NCBI GenBank assembly: GCA_001804345.1
Contig: MHFU01000163.1
Location: 3,481 to 17,282, forward strand
Length of the DNA stretch: 13,802 bases
Direction: 5' to 3'
Source of the DNA: Omnitrophica bacterium RIFOXYB12_FULL_50_7
GTDB lineage: Bacteria; Omnitrophota; Omnitrophia; Omnitrophales; Aquincolibacteriaceae
Position 1 is the first letter of the stretch, and each line of letters begins with the position of its first letter. Made by a program: the position numbers and the translations under genes. Positions 1-8,396 of the stretch are shown one piece after another. Under the pieces are notes generated by a model that was given only the letters and a program-made list of their open reading frames with translations, was not told the DNA's origin and did not search any database.

Positions 1-300
1 GAAAAACAGGTGCTTCAGGACGTCAAACAGGCCTATTATGATTATCAAAAGGCCCTGATCCAGGTGAATTCCACGGTCAAACGCCTGGAATATCGCAAAC
101 GTCTACGTGATTTTGCAGAACATCGGTTGAGCAAAAAAGAAGTCGAGCTTTCCGAATATTTTCAGGCTGAATCCGATCTGGTACGCGAAAAGGCGGAACT
201 CCACAAGGCGCTCAAAGAATATTTTTCGGCCAAAGCAGCGCTCAATCACGCCGTGGGCATTCAGAATTTTTTTAGCATGGACAACCCTCAGAAGAAGTAA
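1..300 (+). CDS. TolC-family outer membrane efflux channel, C-terminal fragment
   Basis: The frame is open from base 1 and ends at TAA 298-300, so only the last 99 residues are present and the true start lies upstream of the window. The segment is almost entirely alpha-helical and charged, as expected for the second hairpin of the periplasmic tunnel in TolC-like channels. A break near 'LSKKEVELSEYFQAESDL' matches the usual position of the G-x-x-x-x-x-D/E-V/Y-LQAE turn between the two long helices. It is followed by a helix ending 'AKAALNHAVGI', like the family's typical 'ALAELNRALG' end. The frame stops 56 nt before the adaptor gene, which fits the usual channel-adaptor-pump operon. Family knowledge says the protein forms a trimeric exit duct in the outer membrane. 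The N-terminus and any lipobox cannot be seen. Confidence 0.85.
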   Translation, partial: EKQVLQDVKQAYYDYQKALIQVNSTVKRLEYRKRLRDFAEHRLSKKEVELSEYFQAESDLVREKAELHKALKEYFSAKAALNHAVGIQNFFSMDNPQKK

Positions 301-356
301 GATCCGGTCATGGTATCGAAAAAAATGAAAATCAGGATCTCAAGCGGAGCTGAAAA

Positions 357-1796
357 ATGGACATGAAAGACGAAGAAAAATCCGGGAACGAGAAGTCTCC
401 ATTCAAGATCAAACCCTCGTCGTCGGGAGGGCCGATTAAAATGCCGATTCCGATCCCGGAGGCGATGCGAAGCTCCTGGCTTTTTCAGAATAAAGTCCGT
501 TTGATCATTATCGCGGTCGTCGTATTAGGACTGTTCTTTGCGGGCAAAATGGTGATGGGGCTTTTCAAGGGCAAACAGCTTTCCTTGAGCGAAACGATGA
601 AATTGCAGCAGGATGAGGCCAAGAACGCGCCGGTGGCGGTCAAGGGATTCAAGATCGGACGCTTCAATTATGAGGATTCCATGAACGTGTTGGGGACCAT
701 CAAAGGGGCGATGGAGCTGAAACTCAGTTTCGAGATCCCGGGTGTGATCAGTTCGATCAACTACAAAGAGGGAGAGCGTTACGAAGAAGGGGCTCTTCTT
801 GTGTCCATGAAACAGGATGATATTCTCTTGCGGTTGAAACGGGCTCAGGCGGCTTTCAATAAAGCGGAGTCTCAGGCCAAAGTGGTGGAGAACGAGGTTG
901 CGGAGAATGAGAAGCTTCTGAAAATGGGGGCGATCCCGCCATCGACGGTGGAAAAAAAGAAATTGGAAATGGATGCCGCGAAATATGAGGCCGAGGCTCA
1001 ACGTCTTGAAATGAAGGCCAACGAGTCCATGCTCGAGAAGTCTAACCTCTATGCTCCCTCCTCGGGGATGCTGGGAGATCTAAACGTTGAGGAAGGGGAA
1101 AATATCAGCCAGAGTACATTGATCGGGACTCACATCAATATCGAATATGTTTATGCTGAATTTGGGATCGTCGAGCGCGATGTTCAGAAGATCACGCTGG
1201 GGCAGAAGGCCAAGGTCTTCGTGGATGCTTATCCGGATAAGACCTTTGAAGGCGTGATTGAAAATATTGCGCCGCAGATTTCGGGGACCAGCCGTACTTC
1301 GACGGCCAAGGTGCGTATTGAAAATCCCGAAAGGTTTCTGATGCCGGGTATGTTTGCCCGCGTTCGCATTATGCTTTATAGCAAGAAGGACGCTTTGGTG
1401 GTGCCGACAGATGCCATCCAGGGCGGTGAGGGCGAGAAGTTCGTTTATGTGATCAAAATGCCCGGAGGTTCATCTACCGTAGAACCCAAAGTCGCGGGAG
1501 CGATGGGGGGAGGGCTGGGGGCCATTGCTGCGTTGAGCGCCGGGGCTAAGGGCCTTGAAAAGGTCGAGAAGAAAAGTGGCAAAGGATCCGGCAAGGCAAC
1601 TGGCGAAAAAGATTCGCAAAAGATCGAGGAGGGTACCGTTGAGAAACGTCCCGTGACCGTGGGTTACACCCGTACCGACTATTCTCAGATCGACGCGGGA
1701 CTTACGGAAGGGGAGCTCGTCGTTATGACCGGGTTCGAGAGACTGGAGGATGGAAAGAAGATCCGTTTGATCGAAACCCAAGAAGCTGAGCTTTAG
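357..1796 (+). CDS. RND/HlyD-type periplasmic adaptor (membrane fusion protein)
   Basis: A 479-residue adaptor that should bridge the RND pump and the TolC-like channel in the periplasm. Residues 1-46 are polar and proline-rich (cytoplasmic), and one TM helix spans about 47-70, so it is TM-anchored rather than a lipoprotein. A lipoyl-like half ('GVISSINYKEGERYEEGALL') leads into a coiled-coil hairpin at about 155-225, and the second lipoyl half follows ('LYAPSSGMLGDLNVEEGENI'). A beta-barrel domain comes next ('FEGVIENIAPQISGTSRT', 'LMPGMFARVRI'), then the membrane-proximal domain. That last domain is split by a Gly/Ala/Lys/Ser-rich insert at about 369-427 before 'KRPVTVGYTRTD'. GGAG at 346-349 lies 7 nt before ATG 357, which decides that start. 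A second in-frame ATG at 363 overlaps the stop of an 18-codon mini-ORF (310-366). It is adjacent to the channel and pump genes. Confidence 0.92.
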   Translation: MDMKDEEKSGNEKSPFKIKPSSSGGPIKMPIPIPEAMRSSWLFQNKVRLIIIAVVVLGLFFAGKMVMGLFKGKQLSLSETMKLQQDEAKNAPVAVKGFKIGRFNYEDSMNVLGTIKGAMELKLSFEIPGVISSINYKEGERYEEGALLVSMKQDDILLRLKRAQAAFNKAESQAKVVENEVAENEKLLKMGAIPPSTVEKKKLEMDAAKYEAEAQRLEMKANESMLEKSNLYAPSSGMLGDLNVEEGENISQSTLIGTHINIEYVYAEFGIVERDVQKITLGQKAKVFVDAYPDKTFEGVIENIAPQISGTSRTSTAKVRIENPERFLMPGMFARVRIMLYSKKDALVVPTDAIQGGEGEKFVYVIKMPGGSSTVEPKVAGAMGGGLGAIAALSAGAKGLEKVEKKSGKGSGKATGEKDSQKIEEGTVEKRPVTVGYTRTDYSQIDAGLTEGELVVMTGFERLEDGKKIRLIETQEAEL

Positions 1797-1812
1797 TCCC
1801 ATGCGGACGAGA

Positions 1813-1836
1813 AATGATCTCCGCAGAATGATCTCC
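1813..1836 (+). repeat. 10-bp direct repeat AATGATCTCC in the adaptor-pump gap
   Basis: AATGATCTCC occurs at 1813-1822 and again at 1827-1836, a 14-bp period in the 45-nt gap before the first permease. Each copy contains an ATG. The second one is in frame with ATG 1801 and ends in a TGA that overlaps the permease ATG (ATGA at 1842-1845). No Shine-Dalgarno sequence is visible before 1842, and an in-frame stop at 1815-1817 rules out an upstream start. The duplication may be a slippage product, or it may matter for translational coupling. Confidence 0.6.
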
Positions 1837-1841
1837 ATCCT

Positions 1842-4800
1842 ATGAGTCTTCCCGAATTCGCGATCAAAAAAAGAGTTACGATTTACATGTTCACGTTCGG
1901 GCTCATCCTCCTGGGCTTTCTTTCTTTTAAACGTCTCCCGCAAGACCTTTTTCCGCCGATTACATTCCCTCAGGTCACCGTTGTTTCCGATTATTCAAAC
2001 GCTGCGCCCGAAGAGATCGAGACACTCATCACGCGTGTGGTGGAGGAAGCGATCGGGTCTGTGGCGGGCCTCAAGCGCATTGAATCTGTTTCACGTGAAG
2101 GACGCAGCACCATCATGGCCTCCTTCAATTGGGGCCAAGATATCGATTTCGCGGCTCTGGCCATTCGCGAAAAGGTCGATCTTATCAAGGAAAGGCTTCC
2201 CAAAGAGGCCGAAGATCCTGTGGTCCTGAAATTCGATCCTTTGTCCCGTCCGATCCTCTTGCTTTCCGTCACGGCTCCGGATCTTCCTCCGGTGCGTATG
2301 AAACTTCTGACCGAGAAAATGATCAAAGATCGCCTTGAAAAAGTGGAAGGGGTCGCGTCAGTTAGCCTGTCGGGCGGTGTGAATCGCGAGATTCTGGTGG
2401 AGATCGATCAGCCGCGTCTCCAGGCCAACCATCTTTCACTCCTTGAGGTTGTCAATTCTCTTGATGAAGCCAATGTGTCCTACCCGGCCGGGAGCATCAA
2501 AAAAGGTCTTTATGAATATCTGATCCGGACGGTCGGAGATTTCCGTTCTCCTGCCGAGATCGGATTTGCGGTGGTGGGGGTTGATAACGTGGAAAAACTC
2601 CGCCGGGAGGATATCAGTTTTGTCGAACGCGACACGAGCGAGGGGCCCCGCCAGACGATCGAAAAATTACGGGGAGAAGTTGAAAAGCAGATGCTTGAGA
2701 AGCGACTCGTGACCGTCAAGGATATCGGGAAAGTTGTTGACGGGCTGGCGGACAAGACCAGTATTTCCCGTTATAACGGAGCCGAGAATATTTCCGTGGC
2801 CATCCAGAAACAGTCGAACGCGAACACCATTCAGGTCGTGGACCAGCTTCGCAAAGAACTGAAATTCCTGGAAGAGGATTTGAAGTCTCGCGGGCTTCAG
2901 GTCAAGATCATTTACGACCATTCCGTTTTTATCCGCGGGACGATCGAAAACCTGGCTCATGAGGCTATGCAGGGTGGTATTCTGGCCCTGATCACGCTCT
3001 ACATCTACCTTCGCGCCGTCGCGATGTCGGTTCTGGTGGTGGTGTCGCTCCCGCTGACCATTTTAGGCGTGTTTTTTTTGATGGCCATGGCGGGTGTTAC
3101 GGTGAACATCATGTCCCTTGGGGGACTTGCGATCGCCATCGGGATGATCCTAGACACCAGCATCGTAGTGCTTGAAAATATTTTCAGAAAGCGCCAGGAG
3201 GGTGCGGGCACCGAACAGGGGGCTATTGACGGGGCCACGGAATTAGTATGGCCTGTGGTGTCCTCCAACCTGACCACGATCGCCGTATTTTTTCCGCTGA
3301 TCGTCTTTGTCCCGGGTGTCGCGGGCCAAATCTTCAAGGATCTCGCCTGGGCGATCATTTTTTCGCAGATCATCTCGACCTTCATTCCGCTTACTTTAAT
3401 CGCGCTGCTTTCCACTTATGTCACAGTGAAACAGCAGGAGTACAAACCGCTCAGCCTCACGGGGGACCTGGATCAAAGGATCATGGCGATGCCCACGAAA
3501 AACGAACAGAACAGATTTATGGGCAAGATTCTGCTTACGGTGGTTTTGGTGCTTTTCTCGACCTTTTTGATCATTCCGACCATTGACCGCGAGGTTTTGC
3601 CCAAGGTGGATCAGGGGCAGTTCTACGTGAAGGTCGATATGCCGCTCGGGACGCGACTGGGTGTCACCGACACGGTTTGCAGACGACTGGAAGAAGTGTT
3701 TCAGTCGGAAACGGATGTTCAGGATATTTCCGTCGCGATCGGTAGTGAAAAAACGAATCGCGGTGAGATCAAAATCGAAACCCTTCGGCCTTCTCAATCG
3801 CTTATTCTTGTGACGCTCGATAAGAAAAGAAAACGGTCTTCCTCCAGGATCGTGGCTTCACTCAAGAAAAAAGTTGAAGCGATGGACCTTGAGAAAGATG
3901 ATGCGAAGGTCGAATTTGTGCTTCAGGAAAGTGAATTCTCGGTCGGGGGCGGCAGTTTTAAGCCGATATTGATCGAGGCCAAAGGATACGATTTTACTGC
4001 CATGGAAGGTCTTGTGACGCGGCTCAAGGATCGTCTAGGCGCGATCCCGGGCATTATCAACATTCAGGATGACACGGGCGAGAAAACACCTGAAACGAAA
4101 CTCCAGATCAACAAGAAGCGCGCGGCTCTTTATGGGGTTTCCGCGATGGATGTCTCGCTCACGGCGAAAGCTGCCATTGAAGGTGTCGTCGCGACGCAGT
4201 ACCGCGAGGCCGGTCGTGAGATCGACGTGCGGGTAAGGCTCAGAGAAAAAGACAAGGAGAACATTTCGAATCTCGGGACTTTGCTGCTTTATTCGAAGGT
4301 CCTGGATATTCACGTTCCGTTAAAAGAGATCGCCCAGATCGAGCGTGGGCAAGGCCCAAGCGAGATCCGGCGCATGGACCAGGAGCGGACGGTGACCATT
4401 TCGGCAGAGATTGATAAGACCCGCCAGGACAAGGATGTACTTGCCGATGTTCAAAAGTTCCTTGCGGGGTTGAAGGTTCCAAGCGACATCCCGCAGGATT
4501 TCCAGGTTAAGCTTTCCGGTAAGGCCAAGGAGATCAAGGAGAATTTCGGAGGAGTCATTTTTGCGTTCTTGCTTGCCATTATGCTTGTTTATATGATCAT
4601 GGCGGCTCAGTTCGAGTCTTTTCTGCAGCCTTTGATCATTATGGTCACCGTACCGCTTTCTTTCGGTGGCGCGCTTGTTGCTTTAAAAGTAACCGGGAGC
4701 TCGTTTAACGTGATCTCCCTTTTGGGACTTGTGCTTCTGGGCGGTGTGGTGGTGGGCAACGGGATCGTGTTGATGGAGTATATCAACCAACTCCGTTCTG

Positions 4801-5102
4801 AAGGTAAAGAGATGGTCCAGGCAGTTTGGGAGGCGGTACGTACACGAACGCGTCCCGTGTTGATGTCCTCCACCACGACCATCATGGGGATGTTTCCAAT
4901 CGCTCTCGGGCTTGGGGAAGGCGGGGGACTTCTGTCGCCTCTCGCCATTACGGCCATGGGCGGTCTTTTCTCTTCCACGGTACTGACCCTGATCGTGCTT
5001 CCATGCTTTTACATCATCGTGAACCGGTTCATGGAAAAGTATCTCGGCTACGAGGAAGAGACCCTTGAAGAAAGCTCACTAACGCCTCCTCCTTCGGTCT
5101 GA
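1842..5102 (+). CDS. RND efflux permease 1 (HAE1-like)
   Basis: A 1086-residue inner-membrane proton-driven exporter, of normal length for the hydrophobe/amphiphile efflux-1 branch. The layout is standard: an N-terminal TM helix ('IYMFTFGLILLGFLSF'), a large periplasmic loop, a TM block from about residue 370 to 535, a second periplasmic loop, and a C-terminal TM block from about 900. The TM4 signature reads GMILDTSIVVLEN, with D438 at the AcrB Asp407 position and Thr439 in place of the second Asp. The TM10 segment reads GVVVGNGIVLMEY, with Gly972 where AcrB has Lys940. The first periplasmic loop contains a charged insert at about residues 248-287. The ATG at 1842 has no clear Shine-Dalgarno site, but a short upstream ORF ends across it. 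The gene is followed after 2 nt by a second, divergent permease, which suggests a paired pump such as MdtB/MdtC. The substrate cannot be inferred. Confidence 0.93.
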   Translation: MSLPEFAIKKRVTIYMFTFGLILLGFLSFKRLPQDLFPPITFPQVTVVSDYSNAAPEEIETLITRVVEEAIGSVAGLKRIESVSREGRSTIMASFNWGQDIDFAALAIREKVDLIKERLPKEAEDPVVLKFDPLSRPILLLSVTAPDLPPVRMKLLTEKMIKDRLEKVEGVASVSLSGGVNREILVEIDQPRLQANHLSLLEVVNSLDEANVSYPAGSIKKGLYEYLIRTVGDFRSPAEIGFAVVGVDNVEKLRREDISFVERDTSEGPRQTIEKLRGEVEKQMLEKRLVTVKDIGKVVDGLADKTSISRYNGAENISVAIQKQSNANTIQVVDQLRKELKFLEEDLKSRGLQVKIIYDHSVFIRGTIENLAHEAMQGGILALITLYIYLRAVAMSVLVVVSLPLTILGVFFLMAMAGVTVNIMSLGGLAIAIGMILDTSIVVLENIFRKRQEGAGTEQGAIDGATELVWPVVSSNLTTIAVFFPLIVFVPGVAGQIFKDLAWAIIFSQIISTFIPLTLIALLSTYVTVKQQEYKPLSLTGDLDQRIMAMPTKNEQNRFMGKILLTVVLVLFSTFLIIPTIDREVLPKVDQGQFYVKVDMPLGTRLGVTDTVCRRLEEVFQSETDVQDISVAIGSEKTNRGEIKIETLRPSQSLILVTLDKKRKRSSSRIVASLKKKVEAMDLEKDDAKVEFVLQESEFSVGGGSFKPILIEAKGYDFTAMEGLVTRLKDRLGAIPGIINIQDDTGEKTPETKLQINKKRAALYGVSAMDVSLTAKAAIEGVVATQYREAGREIDVRVRLREKDKENISNLGTLLLYSKVLDIHVPLKEIAQIERGQGPSEIRRMDQERTVTISAEIDKTRQDKDVLADVQKFLAGLKVPSDIPQDFQVKLSGKAKEIKENFGGVIFAFLLAIMLVYMIMAAQFESFLQPLIIMVTVPLSFGGALVALKVTGSSFNVISLLGLVLLGGVVVGNGIVLMEYINQLRSEGKEMVQAVWEAVRTRTRPVLMSSTTTIMGMFPIALGLGEGGGLLSPLAITAMGGLFSSTVLTLIVLPCFYIIVNRFMEKYLGYEEETLEESSLTPPPSV

Positions 5103-5104
5103 TC

Positions 5105-8100
5105 ATGGGAATCCCCAGTTTCGCGCTTAAGCGCCCGGTTTTTACAGCCATCCTTTTCGCCGCGGTGATCGTGATCGGCATCATCTCCCTCATGCGTTTG
5201 AAGGTAGAACTCTATCAAGGCCAAAGCCAGGGGATCATATCGATCGTGGTACGCGCCCGCGGCGGACTTCCCTCCCAAGACGTTGAAAAGATGATCACCA
5301 AACCCATCGAAGAAGCCATCGGGACCGTGAGTCATATGAAAAATCTTTACTCCAGTTCCCGCGAGGCGGAGTCTCGCGTGACCATGGAGTTTGAGGCCGG
5401 AACAGATATGAAATTTGCCGCGCTCGAGGTCCGGGAAAAATTTGCGCGCGTCAGGCCCCTTCTTCCCAAGGAAATTGAAAAGCCCGTGATCGCCAATTAC
5501 GATGACGCGCAGGCTGCCATTATGGTGTTTGCGGTGACTTCGGAGAACATGTCCCCCGAAGAGATCCGCGAGACCGTGGACATCAAACTCAAACCGGTCA
5601 TCAGTCGCGTGGACGGGGTCGCGAGTGTGGAGGTTTATGGAGGGAGGGAGCGCAAGATTCTGGTAGAGCTCGATCGCGACAAGATGGTGGCCTATAACAT
5701 TTCGATCGAACGCGTGATGGACGTACTGGGCCAGAGCAACATCAATCTTTTGGCCGGGAACGTTGAGACCGGAAAATTCGAGTATGCGGTCCGGAGCATG
5801 GGATCTTTTCTCTCAGTGGCGGAAGTCGGGGACATTGGTGTGAAGGCCACGCGGCAAGGATCCATCATCCCCTTGAAGGAGATCGGGACCATTAAGGACT
5901 CTTACCTCGAGGCTACGGACCAAGCGCGCCTGAACCTGGAGCAGAACGTCACGGTCTATGTTAAAAAATCGAGTATGGCCAATACCCTGGATGTCGCGAA
6001 CGCTCTCAATAAAGTTCTGGATGCGTTTGAGCTGGAGAATAAGGAGCATATCAAGATCGTGATCGTGAATGACCGGGCGGAAACGATCGCACGGGCCATT
6101 AGCGACGTGAAAGGAGCGCTCTATTTGGGACTCGTCCTGACCATGGGCGTCATTTATGTTTTTATCCGCAATTGGGTGCTGGCGGCCATCATCCTGGTCG
6201 TGATCCCGTGTTCTTTGATCGCGACGTTCATTTTTATGGCGGCCTTTGGTATCAGCATCAATGTTATGACTTTAAGCGGGCTGTCGCTCGCGATCGGGAT
6301 TTTGATCGACACCGCGGTCGTGATCATGGAAAACATCTTCTCCAAAAAAGAGCAAGGTTTCGGGGACATACGGGCTATCCGGGACGGGAGCGAAGAAGTA
6401 TGGCTTCCGCTTCTGACGTCGCTTCTCACGATGCTCGTGGTGTTCATGCCGATTGTTTTTATCGATAAGACTGTCCAGCTGACGTATGGGGGATTCGCCT
6501 TCACCATCAGCATTTCCCTTATCGCGTCCTTTTTTTCAGCGCTTATGCTTATCCCGATGCTTATTCGTCAGTTCGGGATCGCGGCCTTAAATGCCCACCG
6601 CAAAGACACTTCGAATACCTTCATCGACAGGGCGCGGGAAAAATATGTGAATGCCATTCGTTGGTGTATTACAAAACGTTGGAAGGTTGTGTCCGTGGTT
6701 TTTGGTCTCTGTTTTTTGGCTATTTACATGTTGGCCCGTACGCCGATCGACTGGCCGTCGTCTTTTGAAGAGAATGAATTTGCAGTTATCACGTTCCCTC
6801 TGGCCGGTGCGCGTCTGGAGTCCAACGATCTGGCCATGAAAAAGCTTGAGGGGATCCTCTCGAAGATACCGGATATCACGCTTTTTTCAACGACTGTTTC
6901 GAAAGACGATCTTCGACTTTTTGTTCGCCTAAAGCCCGCTCGTAAACGCCAGTTTTCCAAGGACGAGATCATGAAGATTATCGATGAGCAGGGGAACGCG
7001 GCAGTCAAGGAGATTCACAGTGATTACAGCCTGATCGTGGATGAAGGCGCCGGATCCTCGGAGTCGAAGAAACTCGTCGTGAATATTTTTGGCCAGGAGG
7101 GGGATGAGCTTGAAAAGCTCGCCAAGGAGTTTGCCAACAAAATGTCCAAGATAGAAGGTTTGACGAATCTCGTTATGACGGACCTCCGTAAACGGCCGGA
7201 GTATTCGCTTGTGGTGGATAAGGGGAAAGCCTCGATGTATGGGTTGAGCGTCAAGACGGTTGCGGATAGCATGCATGCCCAGGTTCGAGGCATGCGGCCC
7301 ACGAAATTTCATGAGCTTTCCAAAGGCGAAGAGATCGAAACCATCACGCGTCTCCAGGCCATTTACCGGCAGAAGCTCGATGACTTGGGGCAAATCTATG
7401 TCCAGACTCAGGAATCGAAACAAGTCCCTTTAAGTGAGATCGCGAATTTCTATCCGTCGACAGGCCCGCAGACTATAGATCGTAAAGACAAGCACCGTTA
7501 TGTGTTCGTAAAAGGGGATGTGAAGCGGCCGATCGAAAAGATTGCGATTGACGTCAAAAAAGCCTTGAAAGATGTAAAGCTTCCGGATGACTATTACTGG
7601 CGTTTCGGCGGCGGGTACGAGGAGCTGATGGAGAGCAAAGGGCAGCTCGCGGTCGCTCTCTTCATCACGATTTTTCTTGTTTATATGGTCATGGCCTGTC
7701 TTTTTGAGAATTATCTCTATCCAGTGCTGATCATGAGCAAGATCCTGCTTAATTTTATCGGAGTCTGGGTTGCTCTTGCAGGAGGTCCCATCGGAGTCTT
7801 GCAACAGATCATGGCTTGGTGCGCAAAACTTCCCCTAGTAGGAGGGGCTTTTACGCCGATTGCGTTTCTCTTTCAAAAAATCCTGGAATTGTGCCAGCAG
7901 ATACCCCTTTTTGGGACCCTGTTTACGCAGAGGCCCCTCAGCACCCAGGTTTTTATCGGGATGATCATGCTTGCGGGATACTCCGTGAATGCGGCGATCC
8001 TTCTGGTGGATCACGCTCTCCATCTACCCGCTGAACAAAGCAAAAAAGAGCGTTTTATCCAGGCCGGCGTAGACCGGTTGAGGCCCATTCTCATGACCGC

Positions 8101-8344
8101 CATTGCGGCTATTCTGGGATTCTTGCCCATGGCGATGAGTTTTGGGCAGGCGAGCGATCTCTGGTCGCCTCTGGCGGTGACCATTATTGGGGGACTCGTC
8201 AGTTCGACCATCCTGATCCTTTTTGTCCTGCCGGCGCTTGTTATGATCACGGACGATATTCTAGAAATTCGGAGGGTCTTTTTTTCGGCGGTATCTGTGA
8301 GGATACACGCCTTCTCAGCGAATAAATCAATCCAGAACCAGTAA
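5105..8344 (+). CDS. RND efflux permease 2 (HAE1-like), with duplicated insert
   Basis: A 1079-residue second RND permease that starts 2 nt after the stop of the first (TGATCATG), with no Shine-Dalgarno site, so translation is probably coupled. It is clearly paralogous in plan to its neighbour but divergent in sequence. The TM4 motif is GILIDTAVVIMEN (D402, T403), and the TM10 motif is YSVNAAILLVDH, with N962 near the AcrB Lys940 position. Residues 895-945, between two C-terminal TM segments, hold about 45 residues more than the family's usual short connector. Most of this is a 24-residue tandem duplication: 'QQIMAWCAKLPLVGGAFT' followed by 'QKILELCQQIPLFGTLFT'. The C-terminus ends in a basic tail after the last TM helix. 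Two different permeases served by one adaptor and one channel suggest a heteromeric trimer, though two alternative pumps are also possible. Confidence 0.92.
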   Translation: MGIPSFALKRPVFTAILFAAVIVIGIISLMRLKVELYQGQSQGIISIVVRARGGLPSQDVEKMITKPIEEAIGTVSHMKNLYSSSREAESRVTMEFEAGTDMKFAALEVREKFARVRPLLPKEIEKPVIANYDDAQAAIMVFAVTSENMSPEEIRETVDIKLKPVISRVDGVASVEVYGGRERKILVELDRDKMVAYNISIERVMDVLGQSNINLLAGNVETGKFEYAVRSMGSFLSVAEVGDIGVKATRQGSIIPLKEIGTIKDSYLEATDQARLNLEQNVTVYVKKSSMANTLDVANALNKVLDAFELENKEHIKIVIVNDRAETIARAISDVKGALYLGLVLTMGVIYVFIRNWVLAAIILVVIPCSLIATFIFMAAFGISINVMTLSGLSLAIGILIDTAVVIMENIFSKKEQGFGDIRAIRDGSEEVWLPLLTSLLTMLVVFMPIVFIDKTVQLTYGGFAFTISISLIASFFSALMLIPMLIRQFGIAALNAHRKDTSNTFIDRAREKYVNAIRWCITKRWKVVSVVFGLCFLAIYMLARTPIDWPSSFEENEFAVITFPLAGARLESNDLAMKKLEGILSKIPDITLFSTTVSKDDLRLFVRLKPARKRQFSKDEIMKIIDEQGNAAVKEIHSDYSLIVDEGAGSSESKKLVVNIFGQEGDELEKLAKEFANKMSKIEGLTNLVMTDLRKRPEYSLVVDKGKASMYGLSVKTVADSMHAQVRGMRPTKFHELSKGEEIETITRLQAIYRQKLDDLGQIYVQTQESKQVPLSEIANFYPSTGPQTIDRKDKHRYVFVKGDVKRPIEKIAIDVKKALKDVKLPDDYYWRFGGGYEELMESKGQLAVALFITIFLVYMVMACLFENYLYPVLIMSKILLNFIGVWVALAGGPIGVLQQIMAWCAKLPLVGGAFTPIAFLFQKILELCQQIPLFGTLFTQRPLSTQVFIGMIMLAGYSVNAAILLVDHALHLPAEQSKKERFIQAGVDRLRPILMTAIAAILGFLPMAMSFGQASDLWSPLAVTIIGGLVSSTILILFVLPALVMITDDILEIRRVFFSAVSVRIHAFSANKSIQNQ

Positions 8345-8364
8345 ATTTAACAATGAACATTACT

Positions 8365-8390
8365 TCCGTTCTTTAGGACGGACAAAGGAG
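8365..8390 (+). promoter_or_regulatory. Stem-loop just ahead of a strong Shine-Dalgarno site
   Basis: TCCGTTC (8365-8371) pairs with GGACGGA (8376-8382), with one T-G wobble, around a TTTA loop. The AAAGGAG ribosome site at 8384-8390 follows directly and lies 6 nt before ATG 8397. No U-tract follows, so this is not a terminator. It could stabilise or process the mRNA between the long permease cistrons and the short downstream gene. The pairing is visible; the role is inferred. Confidence 0.4.
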
Positions 8391-8396
8391 AAAATC

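Noticed and set aside
301..339. GATCC/GGATC inverted repeat between the channel and adaptor genes
   Set aside because: Only 5 bp with a 29-nt loop and no U-tract, within chance expectation.
525..1001. A minus-strand frame of 158 codons inside the adaptor gene
   Set aside because: It is antisense to well-supported lipoyl and coiled-coil domains, with no ribosome site or recognisable protein features.
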